Both the position numbers and the translations under genes were made by a program. From NCBI RefSeq assembly GCF_032854445.1, contig NC_088295.1, positions 12,821,385 to 12,885,384 on the forward strand: a stretch of DNA of 64,000 bases. The letters run 5' to 3'. This stretch comes from Liolophura sinensis. Taxonomy: Eukaryota; Mollusca; Polyplacophora; Chitonida; Chitonidae. Positions 28,901 through 42,000 of this stretch are shown here, one piece after another (the first letter of the stretch is position 1; every line of letters starts with the position of its first letter). A model generated the notes under the pieces. The model ran no database searches and was not told the origin of the DNA. It saw only the letters and a program-made list of their open reading frames with translations.

Positions 28901-29261
28901 ACCTTAAAGAGAAACATTTATGTACTTTAGTAATTCCTTCCTTGTTTATATTCTTGTAGTGCGACAAAAGGCGTAAGTACATGATATGTGCTGAGGAATG
29001 AAATGTTGTTTTTTAGTTGAACACATACTCATTTAGGATATTGTTTGCAAATTAAAAGGACATGGTTTATGTAGAATATGTACCATTCTCTGATACATAT
29101 TAAAGGAACTATATATATTGAACACATCTATGCAGATCGTGGTAGGAATGTTAGTAACCTGTTGTAGTATTGTATCTTTGTGCTGACTGTAGAAGGACAA
29201 TTTCATTTAATGTCTGTATACTATGCTTTTAAAGCCAATGTTTTTCTGTGTTATGTTCCAG
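25955..29261. other. Putative 5' intron or intergenic DNA upstream of TET
   Basis: No coding exon is recognised. The sequence is AT-rich after 26,700. A SINE fragment lies at 27,198-27,280. A pyrimidine-rich acceptor (TTTTTCTGTGTTATGTTCCAG) ends at 29,261 and opens the first coding exon of TET. Confidence 0.5.
27198..27280 (+). mobile_element. SINE 3' fragment
   Basis: GCCACCATAATACTGGCCGC, then GTGAAAATATTCTTGAGTAT, GGCGTAAAAGACCAATC and AGATAAATAAAG match the 3' end of the SINE at 51,974-52,254 in opposite orientation. Confidence 0.7.
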
Positions 29262-29290
29262 TGTGAAGTGACGTGGCCTGAAGTGATGCC

Positions 29291-30067
29291 ATGGCAAAAG
29301 AATGGGCCAGGTTTGGCAGTGGACAGTTCATGCAGCAAGCCACAAGTCCACAGCAGCACATGTCAGGACACCCAAATGGGATTCAGCTACCACCCCCTCC
29401 CCTACCTCACCTACCCCTGTCTCCCTACAACCCACTACTGCAATATGCTGACAGAGACAGGCAGCACTCCCCATCATTCCTTCTCCATGGCAAACCTATG
29501 CCCTTAGCCTGTAGCCCCAGCCCTAACCCCAGTCCCAACCACCTGCTGGGAGACAGACTTCAGTCACCCTGTAGCCCTTTCCTCAGACACAGTGCTAATC
29601 AATTTGTCACCCCCAGCTCACCCAGTTCCCCAAAGTTTGGGTGTGGTACAAATGATGGGCGCAGACTGAGTATACCCACGCCCCCAGTGGGCCTGCCCTA
29701 TCACATGAGCCCTGGAGGCAGGAGCAGTGTATCCCCAGTAGGCCTCCCACCCAGTCCACTCTGGAGGTCGAACTCCAATCCAGGTGTGTACCCAGAGGGG
29801 GAGAAAGGGCGCTCGGTGGTCAGCAGCGCTGATGTTCAGGATCGGCTACGTTACCTTGCCCAGCAGAGATCATGGCAGAAGGAACAGGGGAAACAACCCG
29901 AGGCCTCGCTGCGAACGGGATTCGGAACTGCTCTGCCTCAGCCCAGTCCAGAGCGGAGCCCTTCATCCCTGTCTGCACTGAACGGGCCATTTGGGGGCCT
30001 TGGTGGATTAGCTGTGCCTTCTGTGTCGGGTTCACCGAGTTGTGATCAAACCACCACTACTAAAAAG
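29291..30067 (+). CDS. TET: TET coding exon 1 (N-terminal low-complexity region)
   Basis: It encodes residues 1-259, rich in Pro and Ser, with no folded domain recognised. The ATG at 29291 has a strong start context (GATGCCATGG). Two in-frame TGA codons, at 29264 and 29279, lie between the splice acceptor (29,261) and the ATG, so translation starts here in any transcript using that acceptor. The donor is AAAAAG/GTAAGT at 30,067/30,068, phase 0. The open frame continues into the intron to 30,169, which is read-through only. Confidence 0.85.
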
Positions 30068-33000
30068 GTAAGTCTGAGCCTTCCCATGCTAGATAATTTA
30101 GATCTTTCAGATCTCAGGTTTAGACACTTTGAATTATGTTACTTAAAATTGTTTGGTACTTTTCTGTAACCAGAATCTGACTTGGGATTCGCTGAATATA
30201 TTGGACCCTGATGAGAAGACGTCAAAGACGTCTTAAGACAACACCATTGTAATAATCAAAGTGTTGACAGTTGGTTTAAGATGGCTTCCCATGTCGTAAA
30301 TGCTTGAGACCAAATTCGCCTAAAAAGCGTACGTTAAACCAGCTTTCGTGGGACTATTGGGCTGGCATTTGTTCAAGGCATAGCCAACAGTTTTGAACAT
30401 AAAGTACTGAAAATTGTAGGTTGATGGTGTTTTTTTCAATGCTATGCTGTTAGAGCCAAATACATCATCATCTCCTTTTGTCTGTGGTGAAATATACATT
30501 GTCTTGTCTATATGATGTACACAGTGACACATTGAAGGATGTTTGCCATGACCAAAACTGTCAGTTCAGTCTGATGCGTTACGACCGGAAAAGATTCCAG
30601 TGACATTATCAGGGAGCATGTCTTGGCCAAGAGGCTAAAATGGTTGTCTTTTTCTCAGACTAGGTTACATGAGACTTCAGTTCAATACCATTCTGGTACA
30701 GAAAATGAATTTTAGGGTTCCTCTGCTTCTATTGTTTTTCATAGCTTTTTGGTTGAATGTGCTCTCTCCGGTGTGGTCTCTTGAGATCTCTTGCTTTCCA
30801 CCAAAATGATATGCTCCTGTGAATGTTGTGGGGAAAACCTGTAAAACTGGCTGAAGAATTTTTGACTCTGACATTGACAAAATCTAATTACTAAAGACAT
30901 GAAGAACACATTATTTTGCCAAACTATCTAAAACATTGGATCATTAATATGAACTAAGCAGCCTTAGACTTAAGTCGAAGTTTTAGATCACTTTAAACTA
31001 GTTATTTCTTACGTAACAATGTCAAAATATTGCTTAAAAATGTAAATTCTGGATAACTTATTGTATAACAAATTTTATCTAAAAGAGCAGAAAGAAACAT
31101 ACCAAGTTTAATGATTGAAATTTTGACTTAAAGCTAAGATGAACTAATCTATCTGTTTGAAGTAACATAAAAGTTGAGTAAACAATTGTATGACGTTCTT
31201 GAATATTTTTTGATGAAGAAACTGAAGCAATTGTGTTGCAGCTTACAAGCAACTTCAGATGAAATATCTTCTTATTTGGAAGAGGGAAAAGTAATCTGGA
31301 AAGTATGGAGATAACTGTTTGACATTTGCAAAGAAAGAGCCTTAGTTAATCATGTGAACTTTATTGCAAGCCAGCAGTAGAAGGATTTTATTTTTATGGG
31401 TATCATGTATAATATCATTCATACAATGTTGAGGGCCATCTAAAGATAAAAAGAAAGAAAGAAAAAAAAATCATCACATAGAAAAATATACTAAATGCAA
31501 TTGAGAACATTTAAATACAAATGAACATGGACATCTTGAACTAATTGCCAATACCTCATGCAGGTTTATACTGTAGACCATGATTGTAGACGATACGGTT
31601 ATGTTTAGCATGTCTCAGCCTGGCGCTGTGAAGCACAGCACAAGTGTGCGCTACATGTAAGCGCTACGATTCGATCTGCCAGTTGTGGCCTAGTTTACTG
31701 ACCTACTTGTGACTCGCTGAATGGAGTGCCGCTATTGCAGTGTTCTGTAAGACGAGAAGGGGTCAATACGTGCAACATCGTACATGTACCTTGTTTGTCG
31801 GCTTTGATTAAGCAATGCTATCTGTAACCATAGGGCAGCTATTTCACGTGTACATGTTTGTCGACTTTTTTTTAGCATAAGATCAGGTGAGCAATCCATC
31901 AGTCAGTCATAGCACTGCAGCATTAAATGATGAAAACATATCCAAGTAAGTTATGATAAATAAAATTGATATATAGTATTTAACATTGTTGTATGCAAAG
32001 AACAGATGTGCAGCTTTATGCTTTATGTTATATGTACAATATGTGGCTGTCATCATGCAGAAGTGTTCATTCTTTACATTATGTTCATATTGTTCTCATT
32101 GGTCTTTAATACCATCTTACATGTGTATGTGTTTGCAGGTGTTTATTATATAAACATTTTAAGGACATCATACGATCTAAAAGGCTGAAGCCCTGATGTT
32201 TGCCATCCAAGCAATTATTAAGATGCATAAAGTGCATGCATATGAGGAGACGGAAAAGTGATTAAGATAAATAGTTTGTTTCTTATGTTGGGTATCAATG
32301 AGCAAAAACTGATAAGCTGGCTCTGGGGGCCACTAGCTGTAAGGTTGTATAAGTTTTTGATATCACTATGCCAATGGCAATTCCTTTTACATGGAAACCC
32401 AAGCTGGAAGTGAACATTATGAATGCTGGCTTTTGCCTAATGTATATGTATACTGAAATAATAAGGAGGAATGCACATGCAAACCTATGGTTACAGTGTT
32501 GCAGAATAGAAAATTCCTTACAAGCTTAATGCTCTAAATTATGATCGATGAACAGTTGGTAGCCAGCATCATGGTTTATAACAAAAAGTATGTATGAGTA
32601 TAGCAATTTGTGATTTTTGTCCGACAAACATTAATTGACTGTTGAAGATTTTTGCAGATAACAAGCCTACTTAAGGATAAGACGTGTACAAATTAGACAT
32701 AGTATTTTATATTGTAACAGATTGAACATACATGTGTATAGGTAGCGTATTATACATGTATGTTGACTTTAATTTGCATTAATGCTTTCTGTTCTTTTGT
32801 GATTTTATCTAGGCCTTAGATCAAACAGGATGCTGGGATATCACTAGATACATGTATACTACTGTCAGTCGTAATTGGCATATTAACTTGAAAGCAAGAT
32901 TATGGACCTAAATGTGCTATAGCATGCCAATTTAAAGGTCATCTGGAAGAAATTATGAGTTTTATACGTACATTTAGCTAGCTGTAGGCCTATAAGACTA

Positions 33001-36000
33001 ATAGCTTGCCAAAAGTTGGTGGTTTACCCTGGACACTCCAGCTTCTATTACCCATTTGCCTACTTCTTCTTGTTTTGGACTTAACAGTCAGGATGTCACA
33101 CACACACTTTATAAAAGAAAATCACACAACCCAAAATATTCAGTATGTGTTTCTTTGCCTGGGATTTACAACTTAAATTAAAGTACAAACCAAAAATTCT
33201 ATGATTCTATGGCCAAAGTTACAAATTCCATATAGACAGAAGGGTTATGACTTAAAAACACCTGTTATCAGCCACAAGTCCAGCTTACAACAGAAAATAT
33301 ACATGTACACGGTTGGATTTCCTTGATGGTGCAGTGCCAGTCTGCATAGATGTAGAATGTATCATCAAACAGTTGTGCTGAATGTCTGCAGTAATGGTTC
33401 TGTGATGAAATAATCGTACATGTACTTGGATCAAGCAGATTCTTTGTGTTCTTTTGGTGTGATAATCTGAGATCACAAGTGCTGTGGTGGATGTCATGTG
33501 GTGGATGTCGTGCCTTATCAACTGCTAAGCTCACCTCTTTGTATGAGCTGTATATGGTATGTTCTGTTCCTAAAGAAAATCTCATCATGACAAACAGATT
33601 CTTTGAAAACTCACTCTGAAGGACAAAAATTGTCTCGCCATTTGATGCTGTACTATATTACCAAAACCATATTTTCTGTGTATTCACCAGCTTGTGCAAT
33701 TTGAAGCAAGGCAGTGAAGCAATCAGTTGTGCCTTTCTTGGTAATATGGTACTGTTAATTTGATTTTGAAGAACCCGGAAGTTAGATGTTGACAAATTGA
33801 CACCACTTTCTTGGCTTCAGGTTTAACAGGAAGTAATCAAGTTAATCATGTTTATTGAGGAATTAACATGTGTTTTTCTAAGAATTGGGGTAATAGCCAG
33901 TGTGTTCAAGGTTGATTGCCATCTGCATTTGAGCACCAAAAAAGGTCAGTGTACGCAATGTACATGTAAGTTCACATCATTTCAGTCCTACACATCTGAA
34001 ATTCTTGTAAAAAAACAAATATTTTTGTACATGACCTGTATTAACATTTTTTCTCTACTGATTTTTGAGAACTTCACACGTGTCGTATCAGTATTTGGGT
34101 GTCTGATAAAATATTGAATGAATTACATGTCCGTGAAAAATTCAGTTAGGATTCCACATTTGCACTGAACCAAGCTTGAGCTATTTTATTTTTTTTTTTT
34201 TTTTGGACTAAAACTGAATGTATCTTGTCTTCCTTTATCCTCTGATGGGAGTAACCTTTGTTGTGCACAACTGTATGAATTAGATTATTTTTTTGCAGTC
34301 CTAGCAACAAGTGTATAATTTTTAATTCTACTGTTAATTATGTCCCAATGATGACCATTTAGCATCATGCAGGCCTGTGTATACCAGTGTACTCTGAAGG
34401 ACCTATCCTGGCATCAGTGTGCATTATACTGGTTAAGGCAGTCAGTGCAGAGTGTGAGCTGATAATGACGGGTACTGGTTTTCAGACTGGTCGCTCTTAA
34501 GCAGCCTCTTGTAAAGCCAGCTGAATAGGCAGCTCAGACACATGGCAACACTCAGACAACCAACAGCAGTATTGGAAATCTATATTACTCAGTGGCCTAT
34601 TCCAGCCCAGCATGTTAAGTGAGGTTGAAGTTTCAGCTAGCAGGCTGCACCAAGCCCTGGAGAGATGCAGAGAGCTGCAGCTTGCTGCAGACGCTATCTG
34701 CAGTCATGTCGCCAGGCAGGCCAGGACTACACATCATCTCTGGACATTTCATCGTCAACACAAACATGTCTATGGACGCATGTAATTAAGTGTTTGAATG
34801 TGATATCAGGTGTATGCTCAGTTTGGGATATAGGAATATAGAATTACCAGTAATCTTTCTCAAGACCAGTAAAAATACTGACTCGTATGAGACTCAGATA
34901 TGATGTAGGGGTGTATAGAATTGCACAGCTATCATACATAATACTACTGGAAATACCTCAGAATCTTTACAAGCCTTCCGGTGAGGTCCAGGACTAATCT
35001 ACATTAATGGTTCACCATTTATTTGTCAGTTTTAAACGTCATACTTGATTTCCATAACATGTCCTCTATATTTACTTCAGAGGGATTTAATGATGAAAAT
35101 TTGAAATCTTATGTAACCATTTAACCATAAACAGTTATGCTACTTATAAATCTGCTGTTCATGAGCCTCTCTTTGATATGACAATAGAATGTCTGAATTT
35201 TGTGTTTGCCAGTTCTGCATTAACCATTTTACTCTCTGCCGATGTTGTTCACACCTCCACAAAACCCCAACTGGCCACCCTAACTGTAAATCTATACACA
35301 GGTCTTTCTGGTATTGAGCAGGGTGTAAGGAGTGACAGATGGCAGCTCTATGCTAGGTAAAAACAAGGCCTTATTGATGTGCATGTATGCACGCTTACAT
35401 ACAGTGGAGTGAAGCATGTACAGATACTGACTGTGGAATGTTACAGGTGTGGTCACAGCCTGGATTGCTGTAGGATAAACCAGGTTAAATGTGATCAGCC
35501 ATACCTATTTTCATGCAGGCGTTTAATATTCATAAAGCTTCCATGTTTATATTGATTGTATGTGGCAATTTCCAAGCTATATGTGTATGTACATGTATTA
35601 GCTAAAATGCTCTCATTCATATAGATCAGCACTACATGTAAATTTTTTGTCTTGACAATTATTGTAGACAATATAACTGGTTTAAATTTACAGGAGTTGA
35701 TCTTTGCTGAAAAGGTTGGGCTCCCTTTTGAATGGTAAAACTATAAGTTTGACAGTTTATATAAGCAAATAAACAAAAGGTGTAAAATTTTATCAACTGA
35801 GGCATCCCAAACCTCTGATCCCTCCCCTTTTTGACGGATTCAGAAATGCTTTGGATCAGGCACTTATGTTCATGATGATGTTATTAAACCACCTTCATGC
35901 AGTAAGGTAATGATGAAGGTTCTTTTTACAGTATATCTCATGCACTGACAGTAATTAATTAAATTATTTAACTGCTTGAATTATCACCAATGGTTCTGGT

Positions 36001-39000
36001 CTTAAACCCACAACTTTATACCTCTGTTGTTAATACATGTCTCTTAACATATTCAGTTTATACATAAGATACATACTAATGAGTGTGCCAGGTAAACTCA
36101 TCAAATTTTGGCCAGTGAAGGTCACCTATCACATAATGTGATAGGGCTGTCCTGGACTTCTTTATTGTCATAAAGGCATATTGCACATTGATTTTGGTAT
36201 TAGTTAAATGTGTTGGCAGCGTTTAGTGAGGGCTTTTGTAGAAAAGTGTCTTTGTGTCCAGAGAGACTTGAAGAGTATTTTGAAGTTTCACATGATAGTC
36301 TGGGAAATGCACATCCAATCAGTTCACAGTAAGTAAGCAAATGTGGCTTGTAAGGATAAGTATTCAAAGATGAAATTGAAATGCATAGAATATAAACAGA
36401 ATACCAATACCTTTTATGAATGGGCAAGATTTTTTTCCCTTTAAAAATCATTTTAAGCTTTCACATCATTAAAAAAAAATACACATGTGAAACAAAGCAT
36501 GAACTATTCCTGTTTTGTTATTGCTTTAGGCTTAATGAAAAAACTTCTCCGAGTAGCCAGTCTTTGCTGATGTCACTGTTACAAGAATCTCGATAACATT
36601 TGGTAAGCCTGCCTGTTTGCTTGTGTTACATAAACTCACCATAAATGTCGACAACATGCCAAATAAAAAAAAAATAAATAATCGTAACTAATTCCTTGGA
36701 CGACTAATTTATGTAGAAGCTGCTGTTGTGTTTTTGGTGAACGTCTACATGACAACGCCTGCGTTGGAATCATGTGTGTGCCCCACTGACCCAGATCCCG
36801 CGCCGGATGGGGAATTCCCCGTACCTACCTTGTGCAGACTTTCTAGGTCACCGCTGGTTGCACTTGCTGTGTGACCTTTGATCCGTTTGAGAGAAAAACA
36901 GGACCTTGTTTTCAAGGTTATGTGATGTATGTTTTTATTTTTGGATAGATCATTGTAGTTCAACTTCTGTCTTCAATAAAGTGTCTGTAATACTAACAAC
37001 ACGATTATGTTCACTTGTATGTATGCATATGCTATCACTGAGCAGACAAATGAGTGTGGCACAAGCAGAACTCCTTGGTACATACACACCAAATCTTCAG
37101 CCTCTATAGCAGTGTTTTATCAGTGGAGTTTATGCATACAGTTAGTATGGAAATGATACTGAAATGATTTGTCTTTGTGACTTAAAGTTCGAATTCAGTC
37201 CTAAAACAAGCTAGGCAGAAATATTGAAATGATATGAAGGATACCCAAGAGAAAAGAGCTAACATCATGATTCAGAAATATTTACCATGAATAGCACTAT
37301 TTAACCCCTATAGGTAAACACTTCTCAAAAACAAACTCTTCGCCAGTTTCCGTAACATTTTTCTGGAGTGATCTGATAATATTCATCATATGACAATGAA
37401 TCAGGTAGATGTGACATTGAGTAAGGCAGTTATGCTGGAATAACGTCATGCACGTTTGATAGTGCAACGTCATTTGTTGCGATACGTTAGCGATGGGCAA
37501 CACCATTTGTTCTTGCATGGCGTGATGCGAGGCAAAATTGAAAACGACACAAAAGTTTTGTTTCCACATTATCCTCCAAAATTAAGAACAGTGGTTTTAA
37601 ATATATTGCTGTTTTTGTACAGTTTAGGAAAGTATTTCAGACTATCTTGATCCTTATCAATTACCTCTGCTTTTAAGGCATACAGGTCTTCACATTGTAG
37701 TACCTCTTTAAGATGCAAGCTTCCTCAAACTGTGCACATTATTTCTAGACTCTCCATAGTTCTCTCAGAATGTTTCAGACTGTTGGTGGAAGAGACAGAT
37801 GTAAAGTTTGAAAAATTAGGGTAGCATGGGTTTGTTTCAAGAGAAGCCTTGAATTCTTACTTTAGCAGAAATGTGCAACTGTTGCTGTGGAAATCAAAGC
37901 AGATCAAATTTCGGTATTAATCTTTCAACCATGACATCAACATGCATTTATACCTGCATGTATCTACATCTTAAGAACATTTACATGTGTCTTTATGCAC
38001 ATCGTACTAAGCGAAGAGTGTCAGGATCTGTATTTTAAGGACGTTTGTTTTGCATTTATCATTGAGGTTGATTTTTTGTAAAAGGTGTATTTTGCTCAAA
38101 TGTGTACATGTATCCGGTCTTGAATGCATACTTAAATGTGCTCTTAAGAGTTAAATAAGTTTTCAGTTATAAATTGTTAAGTTGAGATTAAAATTAGAAT
38201 TACAGGTCTGATGTGAAATATGTCAAACTGTTGAGTCAAGCGAGTTGCTCATTTGGCTGACTTTAAGGCTTAAAGAGGCTATACCAGAAATTTTTGAGAG
38301 AAAAATCCATATTTGCTAATTAATCAAATCAGATCATGTTTTCTGTATTTACCAAGAAAAGCTCAATTTTTGCCTTTCAGTAAATGTCAGACTTGTGCCT
38401 GTAATATTTATAGTTTACAAAAGTTGTGGTAAAAATTTGACTTGCAGTTATCTTTTCTTTGCTGAAAAAAATCTTGGGAATAGTCTCTTTAAATTAACAT
38501 AAAATGGTGGCATTTGGAATATACCAAGAAAACTTACCTTCGAGCGATTTTGAAACTAGATTTAAAAGTGTTCATATACTTTGCGCATGTAATAATAATA
38601 GTGTATTTCTTAATTAGTGTATGTTCCATTTACTTATGGAAGCTAATATCAGCTACCCATAGTACTACTTATAGTTCAATTATCCCTCACCAGATTAACC
38701 AAACATGGACCACTGTATAAATCTCAGATGGAAGGATCCTTTTAGGATTGGAGTGTAGACATGCAGTACATGAAACATGTGAACTTTCCTTTTAGGATCT
38801 GAATTTATTCTGCAGTACAACCGTTCATAGCCATTAAAAGTCTAAAACAAAAATTTAATTGGCTGAAAAAGATAAATTGAAGTTATTGGCTACTTTTATA
38901 GTTTTATGGAAATTTCACCATTTCACCCATGAAGCGACATAACATCTTGTTTATGGATCAACTTCTGGGATGTATGTTTGTGAATAAACAAGCTGTAGAC

Positions 39001-42000
39001 CTATGTTATTGTATACAAAGTAAAAATAGTGAATGCTACAGTAACTGATGGTGCCTCAAATAAGTGCCTGAACATTGCCATATGATTCACTTTAGGTGGT
39101 TGAAAGCACACAGTGACTGCTACCAGTCAAAATTGCTTAAAACGGGGATGATAGGGAGTTTTGACAACCATTTGATACTCCCACTGTCTTCAGGCAGAAT
39201 TTTAATCTGATCACAATCAATTATCAGTTTATATGATTTCCATGAAAGCCTTTTTATGAAATGTTGAAGAGAACAGGACTTCATGGAAACCTGGGACCTT
39301 CCATGAAGGCCCCAGGTGAGTCTGTACTGTAGGTGATTGAAAGACTGTTCAGAGAAATGGTGAAGCTCTTTTGTCTTCCTGTGTGACACGGAGTTTGTAA
39401 AAAACTCCTGAAGGATCAAATTTTGTAGTTGATGTGTTAGGAAAATGTTTGCGCGATGTATGGTGTAGCGCTCGTTTCTTGTTCCTGCCCTACTGACCCA
39501 CATCTAGCAGGGACTGGGAATCCCCTTCATTTCTGCGCCGACAATCTAGGTCACTGCATTCTACCAACGACGCAACTTATGACTTCTGTGAAACACGAAG
39601 AGCCATCATTTCCGTGAAGAAGTACCCATTTACTTGTGTTCTTCATGTATTCATTTTATACTTTGCAAATGTTGGTAAGTTTCCTAAGTGTTCACTTGGA
39701 TAGCATACCAAAGTCAGAATAGTAAAAAATAAGATATCTGATCTTGTTGTCATCCAGCATAGCTGAGGAAATCTTGTTCGAGAGAGTGAGGCACCTTTCT
39801 AGGTTTAGATTTTCCCAGATCTGGAAATCTCTAATGATGAATTTACAGTTTCCATTCATTGAATCACTTACCAGGACTTGGCAACATTTGTTAGCTTGAA
39901 TACATTGGATCAACATGGGCAGGATAATATATCCTCCATAAATTACAGAAGTTAGGTTAAAAATATATTTTGAGTATGGGTTATCTTTCTCTGTCACTCA
40001 ACATACACAATTACAGTGATCATTACAGTCATTGACACATTGCAAATTCAGTATACTTGGAAAAGTGTAAGGAACGTTATTGATTATTGTCAGGTTCAAA
40101 TCCTGGGTTCATATACACTAGTGAATACTGGAGTACTGGATACATGTACATGGCTGAATTTTTGTTTTTGGGTCATAATAGTATATTGATGCCATGAGCA
40201 TAGGGACATGCAGAGCTGCTGATCCTAGCAGTGTTGTTGCTCGTCAAAAGCTATGATCAATTAGACGATAGTAACCCAGTTCTGAGCGTTGCCTGCACAC
40301 TGACCTAGTCAGCCTGGATTTGGCCAGGCTGGTGACAAGGCTGTTGTATATGACACAGATGTAGGGCTGCAGACTGCCAGCCTCTCCACCCCAGGGCAGA
40401 TCAGTGATCAATAACCATGTAGCCTGCCCACTGCCTCAGTTCAATCGCTGCTAAGCACAAGCACAGTGGCCTCAGCCACACAATGTCTTTGTTAGGTGCT
40501 GAGCCTTGAAGTTTATTATGCACTACGTTCTCCGTAGTTAGTGAGCCGTATTGCAGGTTGCACCAACATGATGGAGCTGATGTTATCCTCACATGTAGTA
40601 ATCATACTCCATCTTGGTATCATTGCCAGCTCTTATGTTAACGAGGGATGCATTCATCACTTCCATGCTTTCAAGTCTTTGACAAGGCATTGATGAACAG
40701 GTATTGTTACGTATTATTTTTTATAGGTTATCCCACTCACTGATGTCCACTGATGTTCATTAAATTAGAGACTATAATTACTTGTGAACTGAAGTCTCAT
40801 TTTGTGAATTTTACATTTTTGTACATGAAATGTATCTTTTATACACCTCAGCGTATATCAATATTGATTTCCAACTCTTATTGATCATATGTAGTAGACA
40901 TGTGTACATGTAGGTGATGTTCATTTAGTCACTCACTACTACATGTGTGTCCAAAGATGTTTGTGATATATCAGCTAGTCACAATTGTAACCCAATCAAT
41001 TTATTTTCGAAAATACTGTATAAAGATAGCGGTATTAAATGGACTGATATTTCTTTCTTTCTGAAATTGCTCTCATATGTGTTCTTAATGTTATAATAAT
41101 TTAGCAACATTTGCTGCCAAATGCTTCCATGTCTGTACAATTGCCAAATTTAAGTGCTTCTGAGATTGATACACAAATTATAAAGACTTTGTATTTTAAT
41201 GAATTAATGAACCAGTGCTTCTTTGCTTTCTTCTTCTTTGGCCTTTTATATAATACATTGTACTGGTCTCCTTAACAACGGGCTTCTTGTGGATTGTGTG
41301 TCAGTGGTCTATAGGACAGCCACCGGCATATGTATGAGTAAACAATTTAGACCTTGTGATGGCTGGCTGTTAAGGCTTTACCTAGATGTGATATGAGCAC
41401 ATGAACTTGAATGCACAGATACAGAGTTAAGAACTCATTGTCTTCCACATATTAAATAGCGCATATGTTTGTTGTATTGTATATTGCTGGAACAACACAT
41501 GTTCACATATCATTGAGTTTAGCTTTAACATGCTGTTTGTTTCTTCTGTTATAGTCTGTTGGGGTTCTGGGTCATAAAGACGAAAAGCGTTCAGCAATTC
41601 CAGGATCAAGGCATGATGGTATATACGGATCCCATCAACTGCTGCCCACTGCTAATCCTACAAATCAGTCCCTGTGTGCTCTGCAGAGACAGGCCACTTT
41701 TCACCTGTCTGCACACAAGGGCCAGCCATCCAACTCTCACAATACGGGTAGAACCAGCTTTATAAATGGATATGATTCTAACAGCATGGAGTCCAGCCGG
41801 ATGAAAATGTCAAAACCCTCATCTGTGTCAGGTTCAGTCATGATTCCATCAAGACCCCCACCAGCTTATCCACAAAATGGCGTGGCCTTTGCAAAGTCAT
41901 CAGCCCCAACTCTGCAGACTAAAAAACCTAGCATTCAGGAAAGCCAAAGGAAAAATCCAGACATGTTGAGCCGTGAAAGAGAGCAAGAAATATTGGCAGA

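Larger units (their letters stand above)
30068..41554 (+). other. TET intron 1 (11.5 kb)
   Basis: The borders are GTAAGT and TTCTGTTATAG. No coding exon or CXXC-type zinc finger was found on either strand. It contains two GC-richer islands (34,380-34,790 and 40,190-40,620) and a pair of related old repeats (36,755-36,885 and 39,475-39,600). The remaining sequence is AT-rich with many TACATGTA words. Confidence 0.75.

Noticed and set aside
29223-29507. Alternative start frame upstream of TET
   Set aside because: It begins in the intron before the acceptor and is out of frame with the conserved exon series.
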